19,520 nucleotides of DNA from contig NYZA01000018.1 in NCBI GenBank assembly GCA_002686955.1, forward strand, positions 1-19,520, in the 5' to 3' direction. Below, piece by piece: positions 1 through 7,658 of this stretch (position 1 is the stretch's first letter; each line of letters starts with the position of its first letter). The notes under the pieces are model-generated. The model was given only the letters and a program-made list of their open reading frames with translations, was not told the DNA's origin and ran no database searches. The stretch comes from Gemmatimonadota bacterium. Lineage in GTDB: Bacteria > GCA-2686955. Position numbers and translations under genes: made by a program.

Positions 1-1219
1 CCCGACTATTCCTCCGGTTTCGAGGCTCGCCGATCGACCAGATCTGCGGCACATCTGGGCGCCAAGATGACAAGTTATTCTTGCGCGGACCCTTAGCTCG
101 TCGTCGAGCAGCACGCGCTCCTCGACTAGCGACACTATCGAAGCCGCGGCGTCGCCACGTCCCGACTCCAGCAAGATGGCGGTTCGCTGCCGTAGCCGTT
201 CGCCGGGACGGCCCGTCAACGATCGATTCATGCGCAGTGCATCGCGGTGTGCGCCGGAGACCCGGTACTGGTCGGCCGCTTCGAAAGCGTAACCAGGCTC
301 GCTGAGGGCGAGCTCTTCGAAGAGGTGGGCGGCGCTTCGGTGTCGCCCTCCCTCGGCGTAGCAGAGGGCGAGATGTTCCGTGGTCCGGTGGTCAGAGGGG
401 AAGCGGAGGCGGGCTTCCTCGAGGGTCTCGTAGGCTTTGCACCGGCGCCCTGCTCGCCGGAGGAGATCGGCGAGCACGAGCCAGGCGTGGACCTCCCGCG
501 GTGCGGCCGCGCGACAGGCCAAAGCGCGCTCTATCGCGGTCGAGTAGAGGCCGAGGGACGCGAGAACCTCGCTCTGATCGCGCAGCATGGCCGCGTCGCC
601 GGGGAATGCGGCGAGGCCCGCGGCCAGGGTGGCGTATGCCCGCTCGGCTCGGCCCGATTGGTGCTCGACGCGGGCTCTCAGAAGGTGGTAGCCACGCAGG
701 CCGCGGCCGATCTCGTGCGCGTCCGTCAATGCCTCCAGGGCTCCTTCGAAGTCGCCCGCGCCGTAGCGCACCTGCCCGAGATGGAGCAGAAGGGCAGCCT
801 CGGCTGCGCCGCGATCCACAGCCTCCTCGAGCCTGGCCGCGGCATCCGCGTAGCGCCGCCTTTGCAAGTCGATGATCCCGATCAATGCGAGCGTCGGCGG
901 CGGCTCCGCCCCACCGGCGCCGGGCGCGCCGCAGATCGGCGATGCGCGCGATCAGACGTTCGGCGGCATCGAGATTCCCCGCCAGCAGCTCGCGACGCAC
1001 GATCGCGATCTGCCCGCCCGCGATCGTGTCTTGGGGCTCGCTTGCCGGCGCTTGCGACGCCGCCGTCACCAATAGCCGTACGAAGATCAGCCGGCGCAGC
1101 TCTTCCTGCTGGGCCAGGAGCCCCCTGCCGCCGGTCTGCTGCGCATCTCGTTCGCTCCGCATTCCGGCTTCGAGGCGCTCCACCTCCTCACGCAGCTCGG
1201 CCAGCTCGCGGGCGAGCAA
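1..1219 (-). CDS. TPR-repeat protein, 3' end cut by the window edge, apparent frameshift near 895-935
   Basis: The first about 95 residues (a coiled-coil-like AREVxx/ELREEVERLEAG start, then NLDAAERLIARIADL) are read in one frame. From about position 900 down to base 1 the protein-like signal continues in another minus frame, with TPR-type helices such as RRRYADAAARLEEAV, GDFEGALEALTDAHEIG, GLYSTAIERALACRAA and EGGRHRSAAHLFEELAL. That second frame has an in-frame TGA at 958-956, so the two parts join only by a one-base frameshift (one extra base, or two missing). The first frame continued past the junction turns into Arg/Gly-rich nonsense. The start is probably TTG at 1219, directly after the TGA of the receptor gene; GTG 1183 or ATG 1162 are alternatives. 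This is a likely periplasmic or envelope TPR protein co-transcribed with the TonB receptor. Its function is unknown. Confidence 0.6.
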
Positions 1220-3691
1220 TCAGAAGCGGAGATCGAGGCGAAAGGCGTAGAACGCACCATTGAACCCGAAGGGGCTAGCCCTTGGGTACTGGAAGATCTT
1301 CCCCTCCCCGGAGAAGGGGTGGCCCTGATCGGTGGTGAAGTCGGGAAAGACATCGAAGATGTTGTGCCCGCTGAAGCCTATGCGGACCGGATCGCTGAGC
1401 TGATAGGTGAGATCGATGTCGGTCAGCCACTTCGCCCCGAATGTCGGATCGCTCGCGGGATCGCCGATGTCGACGACGCCCTGAATCGAACCGAATCGGA
1501 TCGAGCGCGCGACACATCCGATCGCTCCGCGCTGATAGGTCGCACTGAGGATCACGGTCTCACCCGGCTGATACCCCTCGATCCGCACACGAGCCCAACG
1601 GTTCAGGACGACATCCTCGCCCGCTTCCCCCAAGACGAGGGGAGCTTTGACGTCGCCTACGATCGAGGTCCGGTTCAGATGGCATTGACCGCGAAGATCG
1701 AGCCGTCCGCCGATGCCCAGATCGAAATCCACGCGGGCCGATAGATCGGCCCCCTGGGTTCGGGTATCGACAGCGTTGGTGAAGTATCGAGCCCCCGCGA
1801 CGTTGTGCGATTCGAGGAGATCAACGACATCCTGACCATAGATGTCGGCGTCCTGGTTGATGTCGCCGGAGAGAACGATTCGGTCCTCGATCGTGGTCAA
1901 GAAGTAGTCGGCGGAGAACTCGATATTGTCAGCGGGCTGATAGGTCGCTCCCGCGCTCAAGTGTAGGGATCGTTCCGGCATCAGATCGGTCGCCCCCAGC
2001 CCCCGGGCCAAGGGATGATCGACCGGATAAGTGCCCACTTCGTATGGAACGTTCTCGATGAACACCGTGGCCGTCGAGGTGAAATGAGACTGCACCAGAG
2101 AGGGAGCTCTGAATCCTGAGCTCGTCGAGCTTCGCAGAACGACATCTTCGATCGGCTGAAAGCTCAGTGCGAGCTTTCCGTCGAGTGTCGATCCGAAGTC
2201 GTTGTAGTACTCGTAGCGCCCGGCGAGCCCCAAAAGCAGCTCGCCCGTCAGATCGCTTCCGAGATCGAGATAGATCCCCAGATTATGGCGCGATTCGTTG
2301 CGTTCGTTGCCCGGCATGAAGCCGGGAAAGACCTGCGCACCGGTGGAAGTGATGTCGCCCGCGTTCGGACCGTCGAGAACCGGAACTCCGCCGTGCAGAT
2401 ACGACGCGGGCTCGCCACTCTCGATCCGATAGTTCTCGAATCGATGTTCAAACCCAAATCCGACGTTTAGAGGCGCGACCATCAAATCATCGAACGATTT
2501 GAAGACATCTGCGTTTGTAGTGCTCTGTTTGAATATCATCGTACCGGCGTCGAAGGAGGTCGGACTCGACTCTCCCATCGATGCGTTCAGGCTGTTGCGC
2601 ACGTGGTATTCGTAACTGTTGCCACCACTCGTATTGCTGAGATCCCACGACCAATCGGAGTCGGTCTCACCTTCGATTCCGACGGCAAGCGACATGTCCC
2701 AGATCTCGGGGGCGATCAGGGGTAGGAACCCGCGTGGATAGATCGAACGCACATTGCGGTTGTCCTGAGGCGTTCTAAAAAACCCACCGGCCTCGCTCTG
2801 CCTGTAGCTCGCCCCTCCGAAGAAGTAGCACTCCGCCGCGTCTGAAAGGGGCAGCTCGCCATTGAGCATCACCAGCCGATCTTCGCTTTCCGGATCGCCG
2901 ATCCGAAAGGTGACCAGATTGTTGAGGCTAGGCTCGTCGTTTCTGGGATCGCCGTCGAAATACTGTTGTCTACCATCGACACCGGCACGGTTGGTGCTCT
3001 CGCGATTCCGAATCTCCCCCGCTATATGAATGAACCCGCCTCCGGACAGCGATTCACCGAATCCGTAGTCCATCTGCATCACTTCGCCGTCGCCGGCACT
3101 CGTCTGCCCCCAGGTCGCCGAGGAGCGGGACTCACCGTCCGCCCGCAGCACGATGTTGATGATTCCGGAAATCGCGTCCGAGCCATACTGGGCCGCCGCC
3201 CCGTCACGCAAGACCTCGATACGATCGATCGCGCGCAGCGGAATGTTGTTGAGGTCGACGCTGGTGCAGCCCCGCCCGACCGAGTCGTTGACGTGAACCA
3301 GCGCCCCGGCATGGCGGCGCTTCCCATTGATCAGCACCAGAACCTGGTCCGAACCCATGCCCCGAAGCGTGAACGGGCGGGCGTGGTCGGTGCCGTCCTC
3401 GATCGTGGATCTGGGGAAGTTGAACGACGGGAGCAATCGCTGGAGCACCTTGTTCAGCTCCGCGTAGCCGCTTCGCTCCAACTCCGCCGCGGTGATCACG
3501 GTGACCGGGACGGGGGATTGGGAGAGGGCGCGCTCGGGCCCCCTCGTCCCCACGTCGATCTCCACCGCCATCAGTTCTTCGAGAGAGAGGTGCTCGAACT
3601 CACCGGTTCTCGTGGGTGCGTCCGAGGCGCGACAGGGGGACCCGAAACCGGTGAAGAGCCAGAGCAGGGTCGATGTGCGCCATACAAGCAT
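1220..3691 (-). CDS. TonB-dependent outer-membrane receptor
   Basis: This 823-residue protein is the usual length for the family. It has a hydrophobic N-terminus (LLWLFTGFGSPCRAS, about residues 9-23), then a LSLEELMAVEIDV segment often seen before the plug. The plug domain covers about residues 55-185, with VPVTVITAAEL, RGMGSDQVLVLINGKR and the typical RIEVLRDGAAAQYGSDAI motif followed by GIINIVL. A long beta-barrel follows, with SSGFRAPS, SLHLSAGATYQP and INQDADIYGQDVV-type strands. The last strand, FRLDLRF, ends in the canonical aromatic residue. Such receptors import siderophores, cobalamin, sugars or other large substrates using TonB-ExbBD energy; the substrate is not evident here. The ATG at 3691 is preceded by a GGAGG ribosome site. 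It lies downstream of the porin, with a 142-base gap. Confidence 0.95.
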   Translation of the reverse strand: MLVWRTSTLLWLFTGFGSPCRASDAPTRTGEFEHLSLEELMAVEIDVGTRGPERALSQSPVPVTVITAAELERSGYAELNKVLQRLLPSFNFPRSTIEDGTDHARPFTLRGMGSDQVLVLINGKRRHAGALVHVNDSVGRGCTSVDLNNIPLRAIDRIEVLRDGAAAQYGSDAISGIINIVLRADGESRSSATWGQTSAGDGEVMQMDYGFGESLSGGGFIHIAGEIRNRESTNRAGVDGRQQYFDGDPRNDEPSLNNLVTFRIGDPESEDRLVMLNGELPLSDAAECYFFGGASYRQSEAGGFFRTPQDNRNVRSIYPRGFLPLIAPEIWDMSLAVGIEGETDSDWSWDLSNTSGGNSYEYHVRNSLNASMGESSPTSFDAGTMIFKQSTTNADVFKSFDDLMVAPLNVGFGFEHRFENYRIESGEPASYLHGGVPVLDGPNAGDITSTGAQVFPGFMPGNERNESRHNLGIYLDLGSDLTGELLLGLAGRYEYYNDFGSTLDGKLALSFQPIEDVVLRSSTSSGFRAPSLVQSHFTSTATVFIENVPYEVGTYPVDHPLARGLGATDLMPERSLHLSAGATYQPADNIEFSADYFLTTIEDRIVLSGDINQDADIYGQDVVDLLESHNVAGARYFTNAVDTRTQGADLSARVDFDLGIGGRLDLRGQCHLNRTSIVGDVKAPLVLGEAGEDVVLNRWARVRIEGYQPGETVILSATYQRGAIGCVARSIRFGSIQGVVDIGDPASDPTFGAKWLTDIDLTYQLSDPVRIGFSGHNIFDVFPDFTTDQGHPFSGEGKIFQYPRASPFGFNGAFYAFRLDLRF

Positions 3692-3775
3692 GCCGACCTC
3701 CGTCCCATGGTGGTCCGGAATCCGCCCGCCGTCCCGCGCGACCCGAGGTGGGTCCGTAGGGCGGCGCGCGAACCC

Positions 3776-3804
3776 ATACTAGCTGCTCCGACGCGACGCG
3801 TCAC
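3776..3804 (-). promoter_or_regulatory. possible sigma70-type promoter for the TonB receptor
   Basis: On the minus strand GTGACG (3804-3799) and TAGTAT (3781-3776) are separated by 17 bases. Each matches four of six consensus positions, about 85 bases upstream of the receptor start. This is suggestive only; the receptor could also be read through from the porin operon. Confidence 0.3.
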
Positions 3805-3833
3805 GAAACTGAGGCTGGCCTGCCCCGCGACAT

Positions 3834-4877
3834 TCAGAGCCTCATGTCGAGCTGAACCAACAACTCGTTGTTGTCCACGTCGGTCGACTCTTCATCGTAC
3901 AGGTTGAAGTTGGCCCGGATCGCGATGTGCTCGTTCAGATGGCAATTCGCGCCCAGACTGGACAGCCGCTCCTGGTCACCGGCGGTGTCGCCGTCGGGGT
4001 CGTACTGCTCGTATCGAACCACCACGGTGATGCGGGTGCCGATTTCGTACGACGCCAGCGTGTACCAGCTCCAGGTGCGCAGATCGGAGCCGATTCGTTC
4101 CCGCTGTTGATTGATGTACTCCGACTGGAGAGTCAACTTGGCGGCCGAGATTTCGACCAGTCCCGAAACACGCTCCCTCTTCTTCCCGATCTCTCCCTCG
4201 GCCGGCTGATCGCCGATCATCCAGTAGGCCCCGCCCAATCGCAGATGGCTCAGAGCCGATTCCGTGCCCCTGAAGGGCTGAAAAAGCACCCTGGCCAGCC
4301 GGTCCTTGGCGTCGTTGTCATCGCCGGTGTTGATCCCGGCCCCATTGAAGGCGCCCAACGCATAGCGGCACCTGCCGCCGAGAAGATCACCGCCGAGCGC
4401 GAACCCAACATCCCTCGAAGAGATCCTCGGGCTGTCCGTGGGGCTGCCCGGATGGGTCCCGTAGATCCTTGGACCGCGGACCGTTTTCTGCCCCGGTGCC
4501 GCGTTGGCGAATGCCAGTCCCGCGGCCGAGAAGGGCACCTTGAACTGGCCGACGGTCAGGTTGAACCGCTCGTCCGGGGAATAGCACAGAAAAGCATCCC
4601 AAACCGAATTGCGGGGTACACTGTACAGAAGTTTGTACGTCGCGGTGGGAGCCAGTCTACCGGCAAGGGAGAGCTTCATCTCCTTGACGTCGATAGCATC
4701 GAATGTGCCGGCAGCGTCAGATGCGCCGTAGCGAAAGAAGCCCGTACACCCAATGTGGGTATCGGTGCCTCCGCTCGTGATCTGATTGTCGACATCTTCC
4801 TAGGCCGCGAAGGTCAACGAAGGGTTGCCGACAGCAGCGAAGGCCACCATGGCCGCGGCCAGGAATTAGTATCTCAC
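3834..4877 (-). CDS. OprP/OprO-like (phosphate-selective type) porin, interrupted by UAA and UAG in its signal peptide
   Basis: The C-terminal 281 residues are an outer-membrane porin barrel of the OprO/OprP type, with LSLAGRLAPTATYKLLYS, the hallmark GQFKVPFS, DVGFALGGDLLGG, YALGAFNGAG and a final LLVQLDMRL. The same frame extends upstream through GFFRYGASDAAGTFDAIDV and a typical signal peptide (FLAAAMVAFAAVGNPSLTFAA). It reaches a GTG at 4877 that overlaps the preceding stop as GTGA and has an AAAGGAG ribosome site seven bases before it. Two stops interrupt this leader: TAA at codon 4 (4868-4866) and TAG at codon 26 (4802-4800), just after the predicted AxA cleavage site. Each is one C-to-T change from Gln. 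The restored protein would be 347 residues. A start at ATG 4679 would lack the export signal and first strands. The gene may be inactivated, suppressed or mis-assembled. OprP relatives pass anions. Confidence 0.75.
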
Positions 4878-6634
4878 AGTTGCTCTCCTTTCAACACGAC
4901 CGATAGTTCCCCCATCAGCCTCAACATCTCCTCGGCCGGCACGAAGTCGACCACTCGGAGCTCGTGGCGCTCCTTTCCCTGATCGTCCAGCATGACCAGC
5001 GTCGGAACACCTCTCACATCATATTGCCTCAACAGACGATCGTGCAACGGAATGTCGCCACCGGTGACATCGACCTTGATCATCACCAGCTCCTTGGAGG
5101 CCTCCACCACCTTCGAATCATGAAATGTGTCGGCTTCGAGCCTGCGGCACGGGGTGCACCAAGCGGCCGAGAAGTCGATGATCACGGGCCTCCCCTCTTC
5201 GCCCGCCCGCACGAGAAGCTCATCGGAATAGTGTTGCCAGTCGACCCCTGGACCCATCACCGCCCATGCGGTGATCAAATGCGCGCCGAGCACCACACCC
5301 ACCGCCCCCAGGCCTCGCCTGAGCCACGCGAAGCTGCGAAAGCCGGTTTCGGTCCGGTCGAGCCAACCGATCCGAGCCCCGGCAACCAAGGCTACCGTCG
5401 CGATCAGCAGGAGCCCGAAGGGTTCCGGCAGAATCGGCCGCACGAAGTAGGCGGCCATCCCCACCAGAAGCCAGCCCATCACACGGCGCACCCAGAGCAT
5501 CCACTCCCCCGAGCGCGGCAGACGATCGAGCCGACCCGAAGAGATCGCAAGCACGAAGAGTGGCAGCCCCAGGCCCAGGCTGAGAACGAAGAACACCACG
5601 AAACCGAACCAGGCGCTGCCGCTATTGGCCACCAGCGCCAGCAGCCCGATGACGAAAGGCCCGATGCACGGCGCCGCCACGACTCCCAGGGCCAGCCCCA
5701 TGAACAGACTGCCGAAATAGCCGCCGTGGGAACGGGCCGCCACCTGCGTCAACCCGCTCGGCATGCGCATCTCCCAGAGCCCGAAAAGGCTGGTCGCGAG
5801 AGCGAACAAGATCGCCGCCATCCCCGCCAGAACGAAGGGACTCTGCAGCAAAGCCCCCATCATGCCGCCAGTGAGCCCGGCCACAACACCCAGCGTGGAG
5901 TTGGTGATCACCAACCCGGCCAGATAGCAAATTCCATGGACCACCAGGCGCCCCTTCGATTTGCCCGCCCGCCCGCCGAAGTATGAGACAGTAATTGGAA
6001 TCAGTGGGTACACGCAAGGGGTCAGGTTGAGAGCAAGCCCACCCACGAACACCGCCACCAAAGCAATCGGCAGAGCCCATCCGAATACCGGCATGGGTGT
6101 CGCGTCCTGCTCCGCCCCGGACGCTACAGTTGTGCTCGCCACCGGCAGACTTCGCTCCCGCCAATCGGGAAAGCCCTCTGGGTAGCGATAGACCCTTTCG
6201 TATCCCAATCCCACGGCCACACGGGCCGCCGAGTCGCTACGGACTCAAGTGAAACCCGCTCAGTAAAATGCAATCAGCGCATCGGAATGCGGTTTCAACA
6301 GTTCGTCGATCTTGCCGCGAGCACGCCACCTCGCCCACCAGGTCGGCTCCATCGAGAAGTGCAGCGAACCGGGGATGTGGCCGGTGCGATGTTCCCATCC
6401 CTGCCGTGTGTCGACCAGCACGACCCCTTCCGGATCGGCCTTCATTCTGCTCACGAGCTCATCGGCTTCGATCAACCCGTAACCCCCCTCGCGCGCCTCT
6501 TGCTCCAGCTTCGCCTGCTGCTCAGGCGTCGCATCGGCGGTCGCGCGCCCGGCCCCAACAAGCAACACCGTCATGAACGCCAACGTGGCGAGCAACCGAT
6601 TTCGCGCCGGCGACACCCTTTTCCACGAAATCAT
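4874..6634 (-). CDS. selenocysteine-containing rhodanese-DsbD-thioredoxin fusion (two in-frame UGA codons)
   Basis: Read through UGA at codons 125 (6262-6260) and 130 (6247-6245), one frame encodes 586 residues. A signal or membrane anchor (LLATLAFMTVLLVGAG, 14-29) leads into a periplasmic rhodanese domain (about 50-165: VVLVDTRQGWEHRTGHIPGS, then FY-U-AGFT-U-VRSDSAARVAVGLGY and YPEGFPDW). Relatives have FYCNGPxCxRS here, so both UGAs replace cysteines. A DsbD transmembrane domain (about 180-470) carries its two electron-transfer cysteines, LTPC207VYP and APC323IGP. A C-terminal thioredoxin domain has WC493TPC496 and the cis-proline GVPT (542-545). The normal DsbD alpha domain is absent and the rhodanese takes its place. 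The ATG at 6634 overlaps the yeeE stop (TGATG) and has an AGGA site. It probably moves electrons from the cytoplasm to a periplasmic Se/S-transferase centre. Without recoding it would be two truncated proteins. Confidence 0.85.
6214..6228 (-). promoter_or_regulatory. candidate bacterial SECIS hairpin for the second rhodanese UGA
   Basis: CGGCC and GGCCG form a five-base-pair stem around a CGUGU loop. The loop begins after 21 intervening bases downstream of the UGA at 6247-6245, within the spacing known for bacterial SECIS elements, and contains GU. In GC-rich DNA a stem this short can arise by chance. Confidence 0.45.
6231..6246 (-). promoter_or_regulatory. candidate bacterial SECIS hairpin for the first rhodanese UGA
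   Basis: GAGUC pairs with GACUC around a CGUAGC loop, and two U-G wobbles extend the stem (6248-6229). The loop begins after 18 intervening bases downstream of the UGA at 6262-6260 and contains GU. The second UGA codon lies inside the 5' arm of this hairpin, so decoding the first UGA would happen with the second still folded. Confidence 0.5.
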
Positions 6635-7644
6635 CACGACATTCCTATCTCGGCAGAAGAAGCCGACACCGGCTCGGAATCCTGCCGCAAGCGCTGGAGC
6701 AAGGGAACGATCCAACTCCCCAGCATCGCCGCGGGGACGAAAAGTAGAGCACCGGGCGCCAGCAGCGGTGTGGCGCGCAAGCCCAACCCAACCGTGCACC
6801 CCGCCGCTAGCGCCCCGCCGAGACCCAGCCCCACACCACCGGCGAAGGCGCCGCCCAACTTTCGCGGCGATGCCTTCGACCATTTGAAGCGCCCCTCGAC
6901 CCTCGCGGCCACGTGGGCCCCCAGCGTGATCGTCACCACCAGAACCGTGGCGGCGTTCAAACGGGCCGGAGCCGCGCCCAACACAGCCTCGAACCAAGCG
7001 ACGTTTCCAGGAATGATCGCCAAGGCGAAGCCACGCCCGTCGACACCCGCCAACAGCCAGGCGCTGATCCCGGCCGCTCCGATCACAATTCCGGTGCGCC
7101 GCCAGGTCCAGGCTCCTTTCGCCGTGGCTGAGGGCGCCAGGCGACCGGCCACGACAAACAACAGCAAAGCCGCCGGCAGAGCCACCATCCACAACGGTTG
7201 CCCCGCTAGGCTTGGCACTACCGCCTGCGGCACCGGCGCGGCGGCGCTCCCTCCCGCGAGATGAACGATCGACCCGATCGACACCGTGAAGCCAAGAACC
7301 GCGGCGATACAAGCGACACTTCCCTCGCCGACATGCTGCCACACACCGGCGCTACACCCCCCAGCCGGCGCCATGGCAACGCCGAAAATCAGCCCCCCCA
7401 GCAGCGCCCGCCCGGCATCGAATCCGATCCCTGGAAGAGACAACCATCCAGCGGCCGCCAGCAAGGGCAGCACCGCTATCTGAACCGCAACCGCCAACCA
7501 CAAAGTGTGGAACTTGTCGAATCGCCTCCTGACCAGGAGGTCCCGGAAACCGGAATTCAGTCAGAATCGGCATCGGCTCGCGGCGTAACCGTACGCGAAC
7601 CCGAGAAGGCCTCCCGAGAGCAAGGCGAGGCTGGTGTGTGACAT
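6634..7644 (-). CDS. YeeE/YedE-family sulfur (or selenium) compound permease with selenocysteine codon 28
   Basis: Read through a UGA at codon 28 (7563-7561), the frame encodes 336 residues of a multi-spanning YeeE/YedE permease. The N-terminus MSHTSLALLSGGLLGFAYGY leads into RCRF-U-LNSGFRDLL, where relatives have RFC followed by FRD. The other two family cysteines remain as cysteine: PAGGC97SAG and AAGC283TVG. In the thiosulfate importer YeeE three cysteines at equivalent places line the transport path. The start is ATG 7644 with AAGGA seven bases upstream, 15 bases after the ArsR remnant. The next gene overlaps its stop. Reading only the part after the UGA would lose the first helix and its key residue. 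The substrate could be thiosulfate, another sulfane compound, or a selenium compound, since YedE relatives are linked to selenium metabolism. Confidence 0.85.
7525..7540 (-). promoter_or_regulatory. candidate bacterial SECIS hairpin in yeeE
   Basis: A perfect six-base-pair stem, CCUCCU with AGGAGG, closes a four-base loop GGUC. The loop begins after 26 intervening bases downstream of the UGA at 7563-7561. A GGUC apical loop is the SelB-recognised feature of the E. coli fdhF SECIS. Position, stem and loop all fit. Confidence 0.65.
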
Positions 7645-7658
7645 GGTGAGGTCCTTCG

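Noticed and set aside
1220-1222. UGA between the TonB receptor and TPR gene as another selenocysteine
   Set aside because: The receptor ends canonically with an aromatic residue after its last beta strand, no cysteine is expected there, and the next gene simply starts.
3927-5986. Long plus-strand open frames opposite the porin and DsbD genes
   Set aside because: They are His/Arg/Pro/Gln-rich, lack any family motif and mirror well-supported minus-strand genes, as is common in GC-rich DNA.
4874-6220. DsbD-thioredoxin protein starting at the GTG at 6220
   Set aside because: Its first about 28 residues are the C-terminal part of a rhodanese domain, so it is the tail of a longer read-through protein.
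6260-7342. A separate 360-residue protein ending at the first rhodanese UGA
   Set aside because: Only its last about 124 residues, from ATG 6634, look like protein. The part upstream is an Arg/Gly-rich shadow of the yeeE gene in another frame.
6634-7503. YeeE starting after the UGA, at an internal TTG/GTG-type codon
   Set aside because: It would lack the first helix and the conserved RFC-FRD motif, which are present in frame just upstream with a good ribosome site and ATG.
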